Notes: generated from the letters alone by a model not told the origin. A stretch of 42,816 nt of DNA from an uncultured Gammaproteobacteria bacterium (GCA_937900515.1 CALCCU010000230.1:1-42816), one strand, 5' to 3'. Positions 1 to 8,386 are shown, numbered from the stretch's first letter. A program made the numbers and translations.

Positions 1-888
1 ACATTCCTTACCCAAGCATGCATGCAAAGACAAAAAAACAATTGGATTGGTTTGTTCGTCACCCAGAGTATGTAAATCGTGTTGTTGAACGCGCGCGTCC
101 CTATCTTCACTATATTGTTGATCAAATTGAACAACGCGATATGCCGCTAGAAATAGCCTTATTACCTGTTGTTGAAAGTGGTTTTCAACCTTTCGCTTAT
201 TCTTCAGGTCGTGCTGCGGGTTTGTGGCAATTTATTCCTGGTACAGGCAAGATCTATGGCTTGCAGCAGAACTGGTGGTATGACGGTCGCCGAGATATTA
301 TTGAGTCGACACGTGCTGCACTTGATTATCTACAAAAATTACACAATGACTTTGGTGATTGGCAGCTAGCACTGGCTGCGTATAACTGTGGTGAAGGTGC
401 TGTAGGTAGAGCAATAAAACGTAATAAGAAAGCAGGTAAAGAAACTGATTTTTGGTCCTTAAATTTGCCGACTGAAACCTCTGCTTATGTGCCAAAATTA
501 CTCGCTATTGCTGAGTTGGTTAAACAGCCTGAGAAATACAATATCACGCTTAGCCCTATTGATAACTCACCTTTCTTGACTGTTGTTGAGGTGGGATCGC
601 AAATTGACTTGTCTCTAGCGGCTAAACTTGCAGGTTTAACAACGGATGAAATGTATCAACTCAACCCAGGCTTTAACCGCTGGGCAACACGTCCTGAAGG
701 ACCTCACCGTTTGGTTGTGCCTCTTAATAAATCTGGTGCCTTCTTAGATGGGTTACTCGATCATCCTTTAGATCAGCGTGTCCAATGGGCGCGTCATAAA
801 ATTAAAAAGGGTGAGTCACTGGGTGGTATTGCACAGCATTACAAAACAACCATTAATGTTATTAAAGAAGCTAATGGTTTAGCGAGTA
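1..888 (+). repeat. Tandem duplication inside mltD, copy 1 (888 bp)
   Basis: Bases 1-888 recur at 889-1776 at an offset of exactly 888 bp (296 codons, in frame). The only difference I see is T at 854 against C at 1742, which is silent (Ile). The copy carries the whole transglycosylase domain and the start of the first LysM module. Its left edge coincides with window base 1, which is also what an assembly break at a repeat edge would give. Confidence 0.93.
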
Positions 889-2246
889 ACATTCCTTACC
901 CAAGCATGCATGCAAAGACAAAAAAACAATTGGATTGGTTTGTTCGTCACCCAGAGTATGTAAATCGTGTTGTTGAACGCGCGCGTCCCTATCTTCACTA
1001 TATTGTTGATCAAATTGAACAACGCGATATGCCGCTAGAAATAGCCTTATTACCTGTTGTTGAAAGTGGTTTTCAACCTTTCGCTTATTCTTCAGGTCGT
1101 GCTGCGGGTTTGTGGCAATTTATTCCTGGTACAGGCAAGATCTATGGCTTGCAGCAGAACTGGTGGTATGACGGTCGCCGAGATATTATTGAGTCGACAC
1201 GTGCTGCACTTGATTATCTACAAAAATTACACAATGACTTTGGTGATTGGCAGCTAGCACTGGCTGCGTATAACTGTGGTGAAGGTGCTGTAGGTAGAGC
1301 AATAAAACGTAATAAGAAAGCAGGTAAAGAAACTGATTTTTGGTCCTTAAATTTGCCGACTGAAACCTCTGCTTATGTGCCAAAATTACTCGCTATTGCT
1401 GAGTTGGTTAAACAGCCTGAGAAATACAATATCACGCTTAGCCCTATTGATAACTCACCTTTCTTGACTGTTGTTGAGGTGGGATCGCAAATTGACTTGT
1501 CTCTAGCGGCTAAACTTGCAGGTTTAACAACGGATGAAATGTATCAACTCAACCCAGGCTTTAACCGCTGGGCAACACGTCCTGAAGGACCTCACCGTTT
1601 GGTTGTGCCTCTTAATAAATCTGGTGCCTTCTTAGATGGGTTACTCGATCATCCTTTAGATCAGCGTGTCCAATGGGCGCGTCATAAAATTAAAAAGGGT
1701 GAGTCACTGGGTGGTATTGCACAGCATTACAAAACAACCATCAATGTTATTAAAGAAGCTAATGGTTTAGCGAGTAACCGTATTCGCACAGGCCATAATC
1801 TGTTGATTCCTATGTCATCAGGTAAACCAAGTTCATACCCATCAAGCCAAACTCAGAAAATAGCGACAGGAAAAATTAAAGGGGGGCTTGGTAATAAAAA
1901 AATACATACCGTTAAGTCTGGTGATACTTGGTGGGATATCGCGAATAGTTATAAAGTAAGCGTCAATACGCTGACTGAGTGGAATAGTAAGTCGTCGAAA
2001 GACACGTTACACCTCGGCCAAAAATTAGTTGTTTGGGAAAAAAACTCAAAGTCTTCAAATAAAAACATTAGAAAAATAAACTATAAAATCCGTAGTGGAG
2101 ACTCACTTTGGAAGATCTCTCAGAAATTTAATGTGAGTGTAGCGCAAGTAAGAGATTGGAATGGTTTAAGTGAGCGTACCTTATTAAAGCCTGGTCAAAA
2201 CTTAACGTTGCATATTGATGTTACTCAGCAGCACGGTAATATCTAA
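1..2246 (+). CDS. mltD: MltD-type membrane-bound lytic murein transglycosylase with duplicated catalytic region (5' end outside window)
   Basis: Cleaves the glycan strands of peptidoglycan, leaving 1,6-anhydro ends; MltD acts at the outer membrane facing the periplasm. The frame is open from base 3, so the signal peptide and true start lie upstream of the window. Two copies of the transglycosylase domain are present, each with the catalytic Glu in PVVESGF, the [10 protein letters not shown] motif and the AAYNCGEG motif. They are followed by LysM modules: a first one truncated at the copy 1/copy 2 junction and complete in copy 2 ([13 protein letters not shown]), then [13 protein letters not shown] and [14 protein letters not shown] normal MltD has one catalytic domain, so this 742-residue partial product is unusually long. 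The stop lies 2 bp before trmL, suggesting co-transcription. The family call is secure; whether the duplicated form is real is uncertain. Confidence 0.9.
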   Translation, partial: IPYPSMHAKTKKQLDWFVRHPEYVNRVVERARPYLHYIVDQIEQRDMPLEIALLPVVESGFQPFAYSSGRAAGLWQFIPGTGKIYGLQQNWWYDGRRDIIESTRAALDYLQKLHNDFGDWQLALAAYNCGEGAVGRAIKRNKKAGKETDFWSLNLPTETSAYVPKLLAIAELVKQPEKYNITLSPIDNSPFLTVVEVGSQIDLSLAAKLAGLTTDEMYQLNPGFNRWATRPEGPHRLVVPLNKSGAFLDGLLDHPLDQRVQWARHKIKKGESLGGIAQHYKTTINVIKEANGLASNIPYPSMHAKTKKQLDWFVRHPEYVNRVVERARPYLHYIVDQIEQRDMPLEIALLPVVESGFQPFAYSSGRAAGLWQFIPGTGKIYGLQQNWWYDGRRDIIESTRAALDYLQKLHNDFGDWQLALAAYNCGEGAVGRAIKRNKKAGKETDFWSLNLPTETSAYVPKLLAIAELVKQPEKYNITLSPIDNSPFLTVVEVGSQIDLSLAAKLAGLTTDEMYQLNPGFNRWATRPEGPHRLVVPLNKSGAFLDGLLDHPLDQRVQWARHKIKKGESLGGIAQHYKTTINVIKEANGLASNRIRTGHNLLIPMSSGKPSSYPSSQTQKIATGKIKGGLGNKKIHTVKSGDTWWDIANSYKVSVNTLTEWNSKSSKDTLHLGQKLVVWEKNSKSSNKNIRKINYKIRSGDSLWKISQKFNVSVAQVRDWNGLSERTLLKPGQNLTLHIDVTQQHGNI
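889..1776 (+). repeat. Tandem duplication inside mltD, copy 2 (888 bp)
   Basis: Second unit of the in-frame duplication. The junction reads gcgagtaac|attcc. The 2 bases AC are shared between the unit's right end (1777-1778) and the start of copy 2 (889-890), so the breakpoint is ambiguous by 2 bp, as at a microhomology or assembly join. After 1778 the sequence runs into the rest of LysM 1 and the two further LysM modules. Confidence 0.93.
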
Positions 2247-2248
2247 TC

Positions 2249-2707
2249 ATGTTACATATCGCATTATACGAACCAGAAATTCCGCCAAATACTGGAAATA
2301 TTATTCGCCTCTGTGCCAATGCTGGCGCACAGCTTCATTTGATTGAGCCAATGGGGTTTCAGTTAGATGATAAGCGACTTCGGCGTGCAGGCTTGGATTA
2401 TCATGAGTTTGCTAATATGCAGGTGCATGAGGACTTTACAGCGTTTCAACACTGGTCAGGAGAAAGGCGATTATTTGCCTGCACGACTAAGGCCAGTCAA
2501 AACCATAATCAAGCACAATTTAAAGATGATGATGTATTGCTCTTTGGGCCTGAGTCACGAGGTTTACCTGCAGATGTATTAGATGCAATTCCCGCAGAAC
2601 ATAAAATTCGAATCCCCATGCAAGCAAACAGTCGAAGTTTGAACCTATCTAATGCTACAGCAATTATTCTCTACGAAGCATGGCGACAATTGGACTATAA
2701 GCTTTAA
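2249..2707 (+). CDS. trmL: tRNA (cytidine/uridine-34 2'-O)-methyltransferase TrmL
   Basis: SPOUT-class enzyme that methylates the 2'-O of the wobble nucleotide 34 in tRNA-Leu isoacceptors using SAM; cytoplasmic. The 152-residue length matches the family (E. coli TrmL/YibK is about 157). The N-terminal [15 protein letters not shown] motif, the central [11 protein letters not shown] loop and the C-terminal [16 protein letters not shown] segment form the trefoil-knot SAM site typical of TrmL. The ATG lies 2 bp after the mltD stop, so the two are probably transcribed together; no functional link is implied. No other start is competitive. Confidence 0.95.
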   Translation: MLHIALYEPEIPPNTGNIIRLCANAGAQLHLIEPMGFQLDDKRLRRAGLDYHEFANMQVHEDFTAFQHWSGERRLFACTTKASQNHNQAQFKDDDVLLFGPESRGLPADVLDAIPAEHKIRIPMQANSRSLNLSNATAIILYEAWRQLDYKL

Positions 2708-2858
2708 GAATAATAAGGCTTCAGCAGCTAATATTTACAACCTTCACCCCGCTCAAGCTCTTGATTTTCATGGGTTTATTTCTATAATAGCCGATAAGTT
2801 TTAGTCGTCTCTCACTCTGTAAATTCATTTTAGATACTTGACTGTTAGTCCTAAGTAT

Positions 2859-2900
2859 AAAAAAAACTATGGACTCAGGAGCCATTAATAAGTTTTTTTT
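2859..2900 (+). terminator. Intrinsic terminator-like hairpin between trmL and xoxF
   Basis: An A8 tract followed by CT, then a hairpin with ATGG (2869-2872) pairing CCAT (2882-2885) and an inner CT/AG pair around CAGG, then AGTTTTTTTT (2891-2900). The outer A8CT and AGT8 arms are also complementary. It can end transcription from mltD-trmL. If the xoxF promoter lies upstream of it, it would act as an attenuator in the xoxF leader. Confidence 0.6.
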
Positions 2901-2976
2901 ATTGCTATTCTTTTTCCTGCCTAATGTTGGCGTTTTTTACCTTGAGTAAACCAAAATTTGTATTTGGTTCTCAGCA

Positions 2977-2997
2977 TCGATTTTTTATAAAAATCGA
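2977..2997 (+). promoter_or_regulatory. Perfect 9-bp inverted repeat in the xoxF 5' leader
   Basis: TCGATTTTT (2977-2985) and AAAAATCGA (2989-2997) are perfect inverted copies separated by TAT, ending 15 bp before the xoxF Shine-Dalgarno. It could be a leader hairpin influencing translation or mRNA stability, or a protein operator. Only the symmetry is seen; the role is inference. Confidence 0.45.
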
Positions 2998-3025
2998 GAG
3001 AAAACAACCTGTAAAGGAAGAAAGA

Positions 3026-4798
3026 ATGAAAAGAACACTATTATCTATAGCACTTTCAACGGTGACTGTATCCGGTTTTGCTGTTGCAGATGAATTATTA
3101 GTACTGCAACAGGATGAGAAACAATGGGTCATGCCGGCTGGTACTTATGACAATGCGCGCTATAGTAAATTAGAAGAAATAAATAAAAGTAATGTTAAAG
3201 ATCTTAAGCTAAATTGGTCTTTTTCAACTGGTGTCTTACGTGGTCATGAAGGTAACTCTCTCGTTATTGGTGACACAATGTATGTTCACACACCGTTTCC
3301 AAACATTACTTACGCGCTTGATTTAAGCAACGAGGGCGCGATCAAATGGAAATATGAACCAAAACAAAACTATGACAACGTTGTCCCTGTTATGTGCTGT
3401 GACACAGTTAACCGTGGTCTGTCATATGGTGATGGTAAGATTTTCTTAAACCAAGCTGATACAACACTAGTTGCTCTTGATATTAATACTGGTAAAGAAG
3501 TGTGGTCTGACAAACGTGCTGACCCGCGAACTGGTGCTACAAGCACAGGTGCAGCGTTTGTATTTGATGACAAAGTATTAGTCGGTATTTCAGGCGGTGA
3601 ATTTGGTGTACGAGGTTATGTTCAGGCCTATGACCTTAACGGTAAAAAAGTATGGCAAGCCTACAGTACTGGCCCTGATACAGAAATGTTAGTTGATGCA
3701 GAAAAAACAACATCCATGTTGGCACCAATCGGTAAGGATTCATCATTAGAATCATGGAAAGGTGACCAGTGGAAAATAGGTGGGGGAACAACATGGGGTT
3801 GGTATTCTTATGATCCTGATTTGAGCCTTGTTTATTACGGCACCGGTAACCCTTCTACTTGGAATCCAGCTCAGCGTCCGGGTGATAATAAGTGGGCGAT
3901 GTCTTTATTTGCCCGTGATCTCGATACTGGTGTTGCAAAATGGGTATATCAAATGACACCTCATGATCAGTGGGATTATGACGGTATTAATGAGTCTGTT
4001 TTAGTTGATCAAAAAATCCAAGGAAAAATGCGTAAAACAGCGGTGCATTTTGATCGTAATGGCTTTGCCTACACAATGGATCGAGTATCAGGTGAATTAT
4101 TGGTAGCTAAGAAGTTTGATCCTATGATCAACTGGGCTAAATCAATTGATATGAAAACAGGCCGTCCAATTGTTGATCCTAAATATGCACCTGAAGTGAA
4201 TGGTGAAGATGTGAATACAACAGGTATTTGTCCAACAGCTATGGGGGCAAAAAACCAAGAGCCGACAGCTTACTCACCGCGTACAGGTTTATTCTATGTG
4301 CCAGCTAACCATGTATGTATGGACTATGAACCATTTGAAGTTGAATATGTAGCTGGCCAACCGTATGTTGGTTCAAGCGTAAGTATGTATGCTGGTCCTG
4401 GTGGAAATATGGGCCGCTTCTTTGCTTGGGATGCTCGTGAAGGCAAGATAGTTTGGGATAACACAGAGCGTTTCTCAGTGTGGTCAGGTGCATTAGCGAC
4501 AGCAACTGATATTGTGTTTTATGGCACATTAGAAGGCTACCTAAAAGCAGTTGATGCTCAAACAGGTAGAGAACTATGGCGTTTTAAGACTGCTTCAGGA
4601 ATCATCGGTGCAGCTAATACCTATGAGCATAAAGGTAAACAATACATTTCTGTGTTATCTGGTGTAGGTGGCTGGGCAGGTATCGGTATGGCTATCCCAA
4701 GTCTTGGTGACTCTGATGGACTTGGCGCCGTGGGTGCATATAGAGGCTTATCTAGCTGGACCAATTTAGGGGGCGTATTAAACGTCTTTAGTCTTTAG
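3026..4798 (+). CDS. xoxF: Lanthanide-type PQQ methanol dehydrogenase XoxF
   Basis: Periplasmic PQQ enzyme oxidising methanol (and often formaldehyde), passing electrons to a c-type cytochrome. Starting at the ATG behind AAAGGAAG gives 590 residues with a signal peptide cleaved near AVA-DE (about residue 21). The vicinal disulfide Cys124-Cys125 of the PQQ pocket, Glu192 and the GTGNPSTWN segment carrying the metal-ligand Asn are present. The decisive motif is WDYDGIN: catalytic Asp317 is followed two residues later by Asp319, the extra carboxylate that coordinates the lanthanide in XoxF. Calcium-type MxaF has Ala there. Tryptophan-docking repeats and the C-terminal [19 protein letters not shown] segment are typical. 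The gene has its own terminator, and no adjacent xoxJ is seen. An upstream in-frame start at 2924 would add 34 residues before the signal peptide and was rejected. Confidence 0.95.
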   Translation: MKRTLLSIALSTVTVSGFAVADELLVLQQDEKQWVMPAGTYDNARYSKLEEINKSNVKDLKLNWSFSTGVLRGHEGNSLVIGDTMYVHTPFPNITYALDLSNEGAIKWKYEPKQNYDNVVPVMCCDTVNRGLSYGDGKIFLNQADTTLVALDINTGKEVWSDKRADPRTGATSTGAAFVFDDKVLVGISGGEFGVRGYVQAYDLNGKKVWQAYSTGPDTEMLVDAEKTTSMLAPIGKDSSLESWKGDQWKIGGGTTWGWYSYDPDLSLVYYGTGNPSTWNPAQRPGDNKWAMSLFARDLDTGVAKWVYQMTPHDQWDYDGINESVLVDQKIQGKMRKTAVHFDRNGFAYTMDRVSGELLVAKKFDPMINWAKSIDMKTGRPIVDPKYAPEVNGEDVNTTGICPTAMGAKNQEPTAYSPRTGLFYVPANHVCMDYEPFEVEYVAGQPYVGSSVSMYAGPGGNMGRFFAWDAREGKIVWDNTERFSVWSGALATATDIVFYGTLEGYLKAVDAQTGRELWRFKTASGIIGAANTYEHKGKQYISVLSGVGGWAGIGMAIPSLGDSDGLGAVGAYRGLSSWTNLGGVLNVFSL

Positions 4799-4820
4799 TT
4801 TTAATTGTTTTAGTTAATAA

Positions 4821-4848
4821 AAAGCCAGCTTTATAGCTGGCTTTTTTG
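4821..4848 (+). terminator. Rho-independent terminator of xoxF
   Basis: GCCAGCT (4824-4830) pairs with AGCTGGC (4835-4841) around TTAT, followed by a T6 run. It lies 23 bp after the xoxF stop, so xoxF is probably transcribed alone. An A-run on the left side could also serve leftward transcripts. Confidence 0.9.
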
Positions 4849-4973
4849 TTTAATTGCTTTGTTCTCACTAGATTGAAAATGAGACAGGGTAAGTCAACAC
4901 AACTAGAGTTTAAGTAAGCGCCAAGCTGATAAGTGCTTTACCTAGCTTTGTTAGAATAACAAGCCTGTTTTTA

Positions 4974-5555
4974 CTAGTTAGATTTTTTCAAAAACTTAGT
5001 TAATAACACGATGCGTGTACCATTAACTCGGCCTTCAATCTGTTCTGGGTTGTCAGTAAGCGAGATGTTTTTTACCATAGTGCCTCGCTTAGCTGTGAAA
5101 TTAGCACCTTTTACTTCAAGGTCTTTAATTAGCGTTACGCTATCACCATCAAGTAATGTTGTACCGTTACTGTCTTTATGGTCGCTTGTTACGGCTTCAC
5201 CGTCTGACTCAGTTGATTTTGCCCATTCTAGGCTATCATCTTCAAGATACATCATCTCAACAAGATCGGTTGCCCAGCTTTCACCTTGTGTTGATAAGCG
5301 GCTTAGTAAACGCCAGGACATGACTTGAATTACATCAACAGGTTTCCACATAGCGTCATTTAAGCAACGCCAGTGATTGGCATCCATTGTTTCTGGTGCT
5401 TCAATTTGACTCAAACACGTGTCACAGACTAATACTGCTTGTTCTGCACTATCGTCAGGAGTTGGAGGGACTTTATAAACATCAAGATTACTGCTTTCTC
5501 CACAAAGTTCGCATGCTGAATCTCCACGCTGCATCAATGTCTGTTCTAAGCTCAT
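4974..5555 (-). CDS. PhnA/YjdM-like zinc-ribbon protein
   Basis: PhnA-family protein of 193 residues. An N-terminal zinc ribbon has two CxxC knuckles (Cys15/Cys18 and Cys44/Cys47). The C-terminal PhnA domain (from about residue 125) contains LLDGDSVTLIKDLEVKG, KRGTMVKNI and the basic end. The name comes from the E. coli phn region, but PhnA proteins are not phosphonoacetate hydrolases in general and their role is poorly defined. No phn genes are nearby. The start ATG follows AGAAGG. It lies on the opposite strand between xoxF and the anchored cytochrome, diverging from the latter across 147 bp, and the position gives no clear functional hint. Confidence 0.85.
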   Translation of the reverse strand: MSLEQTLMQRGDSACELCGESSNLDVYKVPPTPDDSAEQAVLVCDTCLSQIEAPETMDANHWRCLNDAMWKPVDVIQVMSWRLLSRLSTQGESWATDLVEMMYLEDDSLEWAKSTESDGEAVTSDHKDSNGTTLLDGDSVTLIKDLEVKGANFTAKRGTMVKNISLTDNPEQIEGRVNGTRIVLLTKFLKKSN

Positions 5556-5654
5556 TATTTAACCTTCTAATTTAGTCATATTAATTGACCATTATCCCAC
5601 TGATTAATAGTGAGGGTCGTATTTTCTTAGCTGAGACTATTTTCTGACCAAAAA

Positions 5655-5671
5655 TGATATGATTGTCATAT
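5655..5671 (+). promoter_or_regulatory. Candidate extended -10 promoter overlapping an inverted repeat, upstream of the cytochrome c gene
   Basis: TGATATGAT (5655-5663) matches an extended -10 (TGnTATGAT), but no good -35 is present. It overlaps a 15-bp inverted repeat, ATATGA-TTG-TCATAT (5657-5671), about 31 bp before the cytochrome start. A repressor bound there would block the promoter. Pattern-based only. Confidence 0.35.
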
Positions 5672-5702
5672 TTTGTTAGGCAAGGAAAAGAGGTATTGAA
5701 CG

Positions 5703-6317
5703 ATGAGTAAAAAAGTCATTAATGTTTTGGTTCACACAGTGTTGATGGTAGCTATTTTTATGCTCTTTCTTCCATTCTTGAAAAGTAGTGATGATGGCTA
5801 CAATGGTGCCAAAGTGGTCGAGCAGCCAAAAGTGACAGAGTCCAAGGTTGAAACTCCTGTAGAAACTGCGGTAGAGCAAGCGCCAGTTGAAGTGGTTGTA
5901 GAACAAGCGGAACAAGTGGTTGAAGAAGTAACGTCAACAGTGACTGATGTGATTGCCGATGTAGAAGTTGCAGTAGGCGTAGAGGATGAGAATGAGTCAG
6001 CCTTATATAGTGTTGTTGATGGTAATAAACTAGATGAGCATAGCTATGCTGGCTTTAAGTTATATCGTAACTGGTGTGCTCGATGCCACGGTACTTATGG
6101 ACAAGGTATGGTTGGGCCAAACCTTGCCGATAGTTTGAAAGTCATCACTGAAAAAGAATTTTTCCATACAGTCGAAAATGGTAAGGCTGGCTCTATTGGT
6201 AGCATGCCATCATGGAAAGCTAATGTGAAAGTAATGGAAGGTCGAGATCAGTTATATGCCTATTTAATGGCCCGTTCTGATGGTGCGATTGGTGAAGTTA
6301 AACCTAAAAAACAATAA
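5703..6317 (+). CDS. Membrane-anchored class I cytochrome c, candidate XoxF electron acceptor
   Basis: Single-haem c-type cytochrome of 204 residues. Residues 5-27 are a hydrophobic anchor without a clear cleavage site. Residues about 36-95 form a Val/Glu/Ala/Pro-rich linker with no predicted fold. The haem domain follows: CARCH (Cys124, Cys127, His128) and a Met168 axial ligand in GSIGSMPSW. The C-terminal YLMARSDGAIG resembles the tail of methanol-metabolism-related cytochromes (XoxG/TIGR03874 type, from memory of the family). It lies one gene from xoxF on the same strand but is separated by a terminator and a reversed gene, so it is expressed independently. Likely role: carrying electrons from periplasmic XoxF to the membrane chain; the cytochrome class is sure, the partner is inferred. 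Confidence 0.82.
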   Translation: MSKKVINVLVHTVLMVAIFMLFLPFLKSSDDGYNGAKVVEQPKVTESKVETPVETAVEQAPVEVVVEQAEQVVEEVTSTVTDVIADVEVAVGVEDENESALYSVVDGNKLDEHSYAGFKLYRNWCARCHGTYGQGMVGPNLADSLKVITEKEFFHTVENGKAGSIGSMPSWKANVKVMEGRDQLYAYLMARSDGAIGEVKPKKQ

Positions 6318-6343
6318 GCTCTTTTTAAGCTTTAAAATTATAG

Positions 6344-6370
6344 ATGGCCTCTTAATGAGGCCATTTTTTT
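6344..6370 (+). terminator. Rho-independent terminator between cytochrome c and ycaO
   Basis: ATGGCCTC (6344-6351) and GAGGCCAT (6357-6364) form a perfect 8-bp stem around TTAAT, followed by a T7 run to 6370. It stands only 16 bp before the ycaO ATG, leaving no room for a complete promoter between them. Confidence 0.88.
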
Positions 6371-6386
6371 GCAAGGTAAGAATAAT

Positions 6387-8129
6387 ATGACTGAAAAAAC
6401 ATACATTAAAGGTAAAGATAGCGACCTAGAGACGAGTATTGCTGTTATGGAGGCGAAGTTAAAATCGTTTGGTTTTGATATAGAGCAAGCTTCATGGTTA
6501 AACCCCGTTAGTAATGTTTATTCTGTCCATATTCGCGATAAAAGCTGTCCGCTAATGTTTACCAATGGTAAAGGTAGTAGCAAGAAGTCATGCCTTGCGA
6601 GTGCTTTAGGTGAATATTTCGAACGACTAAGTTGTAATTATTTTTTTGCTGACTTTTATTTAGGGCAGCATCATAGTCAGTCTGAGTTTGTACATTATCC
6701 GAATGAGCGCTGGTTCGATTCTAGCAGTGATAGGATGCCTGAAGGCCTTATGGATGAAGCTCTCTGGGATTATTTTGATCCAGAAAACGAGCTTACGCCG
6801 GCGATGTTATTCGATATTAATTCAGGAGCAGGTGAACGAGGTATCTGTGCTGCACCGTATACACGTTTAAGAGATAAAGCTGCTATTTATATACCGATTA
6901 ACGTTATTGCGAATATTTTTGTTAGTAACGGAATGTCTGCTGGTAATACTAAAAATGAAGCGAGAGTACAGGGGTTGTCAGAAGTCTTTGAACGTTACGT
7001 TAAGAATAAAATTATTGCTGAAGGCATTTGCTTACCTGACGTGCCCGAATCTGTATTAAGCCGCTACCCTGCGATTAAGAAAGCGATAAATGAACTAGAA
7101 GGGCATGGTTATACTCTTAAGGTTGCAGATGCATCGTTAGGTGGCCAATACCCAGTGATGAGTGTGACATTGATTAATCCAGCAGATGGCTCTGTTTTTG
7201 CCTCTTTTGGTGCTCACCCTAGCTTCGAGGTTGCATTGGAGCGGACGGTAACTGAGTTATTACAAGGGCGTAATTTAGATCAATTAGACGTTTTCCATCC
7301 GGCAACGTTTGATATTGATGAAGTTGCATCGCCACAAAACCTTGAAATGCATTTTATTGATTCGAGTGGTTATATCTCAAATGACTTCTTCCGTGAAACA
7401 GCTGATTATGAGTTTAATGACTGGGATCACGATGCAAAAACAGACAATGAATTTGACTACTTAAGCGATAAAATTCATCAAATGGGATTTGATATTTACA
7501 TCTCAGATTATGAGCATTTAGACGTATACGCCTGTCGAATTCTTGTTCCTGGGATGTCTGATATTTACCCTGTTGATGAGCTGGTTTGGGAGAATAATAA
7601 TGAAGGGGCCTTGTTTCGTGAAGATTTTCTAACACTGAAGCAAGGTGACATTGCTCAGTGGCATGATGTTCTTGAGCGACTTGAAGAAGGCGGCTATAAC
7701 GACCAGACCTTAGCGGCACCGTTCATCGGCCTAGCACCTGATCCAGATACATTATGGGCTAAGATTCGTTTGGGTGAAATAAAAACAATGTTATGCCTAG
7801 CAATGCAAACAGAAGAAGCGATTGAGTGGATCGACTGGTGTTTATCTCTTGATCAAGCGGGCCAGAATGAGGTGCTGGATTACCGTTGTTTGAAAGCACT
7901 ATTAGCAATCAAATGGGATGGCCAGCGAGATTATCCTGAATATCAAACGGGGTTAGAGAATATGTTCGGGCAACAACGTGTCGCAGACTGCATTGAAATT
8001 GTTGAAGGAAGGACTGTATTTCACGGTTTACACTGCCCTGGTTTAGGTTTGGATGGGTTTGAACGACATACTTCTTTATTGCGTGGTTATGATAAGCTTC
8101 AGCAAGCAAAGAGAAATAACTGGAAGTAA
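6387..8129 (+). CDS. ycaO: YcaO (E. coli type), ribosomal protein S12 methylthiolation accessory factor
   Basis: YcaO-domain ATP-dependent protein. E. coli YcaO helps RimO methylthiolate Asp88 of ribosomal protein S12; other YcaO enzymes make thioamides or azolines in peptides. This one is collinear with E. coli YcaO over its whole length (580 against 586 residues): EASWLNPVSNVYSVHIRDK near the N-terminus, FTNGKGSSKKSCLASALGEYFERLS, NGMSAGNTKNEARVQGLSEVFERYVKN and FGAHPSFEVALERTVTELLQGR (ATP-site segments), and a TPR-like C-terminal region. No precursor peptide or cyclase gene is adjacent, so the housekeeping role is the best call. The ATG at 6387 follows AAGGTAAG; an in-frame TTG at 6369 would lie inside the terminator T-run and is rejected. 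Confidence 0.93.
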   Translation: MTEKTYIKGKDSDLETSIAVMEAKLKSFGFDIEQASWLNPVSNVYSVHIRDKSCPLMFTNGKGSSKKSCLASALGEYFERLSCNYFFADFYLGQHHSQSEFVHYPNERWFDSSSDRMPEGLMDEALWDYFDPENELTPAMLFDINSGAGERGICAAPYTRLRDKAAIYIPINVIANIFVSNGMSAGNTKNEARVQGLSEVFERYVKNKIIAEGICLPDVPESVLSRYPAIKKAINELEGHGYTLKVADASLGGQYPVMSVTLINPADGSVFASFGAHPSFEVALERTVTELLQGRNLDQLDVFHPATFDIDEVASPQNLEMHFIDSSGYISNDFFRETADYEFNDWDHDAKTDNEFDYLSDKIHQMGFDIYISDYEHLDVYACRILVPGMSDIYPVDELVWENNNEGALFREDFLTLKQGDIAQWHDVLERLEEGGYNDQTLAAPFIGLAPDPDTLWAKIRLGEIKTMLCLAMQTEEAIEWIDWCLSLDQAGQNEVLDYRCLKALLAIKWDGQRDYPEYQTGLENMFGQQRVADCIEIVEGRTVFHGLHCPGLGLDGFERHTSLLRGYDKLQQAKRNNWK

Positions 8130-8266
8130 GTGCTAACAAACTGTTTTGTGTGTGTTGTAAGTAAATATTTTATGAAAATAAGGCTAACACTTTTATAAAT
8201 TTTACTGTATTCTTCTCGCTTCTTCAGCATATCGCAGTCACTGAACTGCCTTGCTAGAAGAGGTGT

Positions 8267-8343
8267 GGAGCGGTAGTTCAGCTGGTTAGAATGCTGGCCT
8301 GTCACGCCGGAGGTCGCGGGTTCGAGTCCCGTCCGCTCCGCCA
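8267..8343 (+). tRNA. tRNA-Asp (GTC anticodon), CCA encoded
   Basis: The 77-nt cloverleaf has acceptor arms GGAGCGG (8267-8273) and CCGCTCC (8333-8339), discriminator G and genomic CCA (8341-8343). The anticodon stem CTGGC/GCCGG encloses loop CTGTCAC with anticodon GTC at 8301-8303, reading GAC/GAU. The T-loop GGTTCGAGTCC is canonical. A terminator follows within 10 bp. Confidence 0.97.
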
Positions 8344-8350
8344 TTAATTA

Positions 8351-8386
8351 AAAAAAGCCCATCATTGAAAAATGATGGGCTTTTTT
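8351..8386. terminator. Bidirectional terminator after tRNA-Asp
   Basis: A6 tract, GCCCATCAT stem with its complement ATGATGGGC around a short A-rich loop, then a T6 tract. The A and T runs on both sides suit both the tRNA (rightward) and the convergent HAD gene (leftward, ending at 8419). Confidence 0.9.

Larger units (their letters stand above)
2708..3025. other. Gene-free 318-bp stretch: trmL 3' region and xoxF leader
   Basis: No convincing gene. It contains a terminator-like hairpin (2859-2900), an A/T-rich inverted repeat (2977-2997) and the xoxF ribosome binding site AAAGGAAG (3013-3020). A TTGACT at 2838-2843 resembles a -35 box, but no good -10 stands 16-18 bp downstream (TATAAA at 2856-2861 is only 12 bp away), so I do not call a promoter. 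Confidence 0.6.

Noticed and set aside
2869-2949. A 26-residue hydrophobic peptide ([20 protein letters not shown]...) in the xoxF leader, possibly a leader peptide.
   Set aside because: No Shine-Dalgarno precedes it, its first codons lie in the terminator-like hairpin, and the hydrophobic run comes from the T8 tract.
5011-5328. 105-residue open frame on the plus strand.
   Set aside because: It is entirely antisense to the PhnA-like gene, Ser/Leu-rich in the way of shadow frames, with no ribosome binding site.
6387-8129. YcaO as part of a peptide natural-product (thiazole/oxazole) cluster.
   Set aside because: The protein is collinear with E. coli housekeeping YcaO, and no precursor peptide, cyclodehydratase partner or transporter gene is adjacent.
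8099-8344. Leftward open frame (MAERTGLEPATSGVTGQ...) across the tRNA-Asp region.
   Set aside because: It is the antisense of tRNA-Asp, a well-known false protein that recurs wherever such tRNAs occur.
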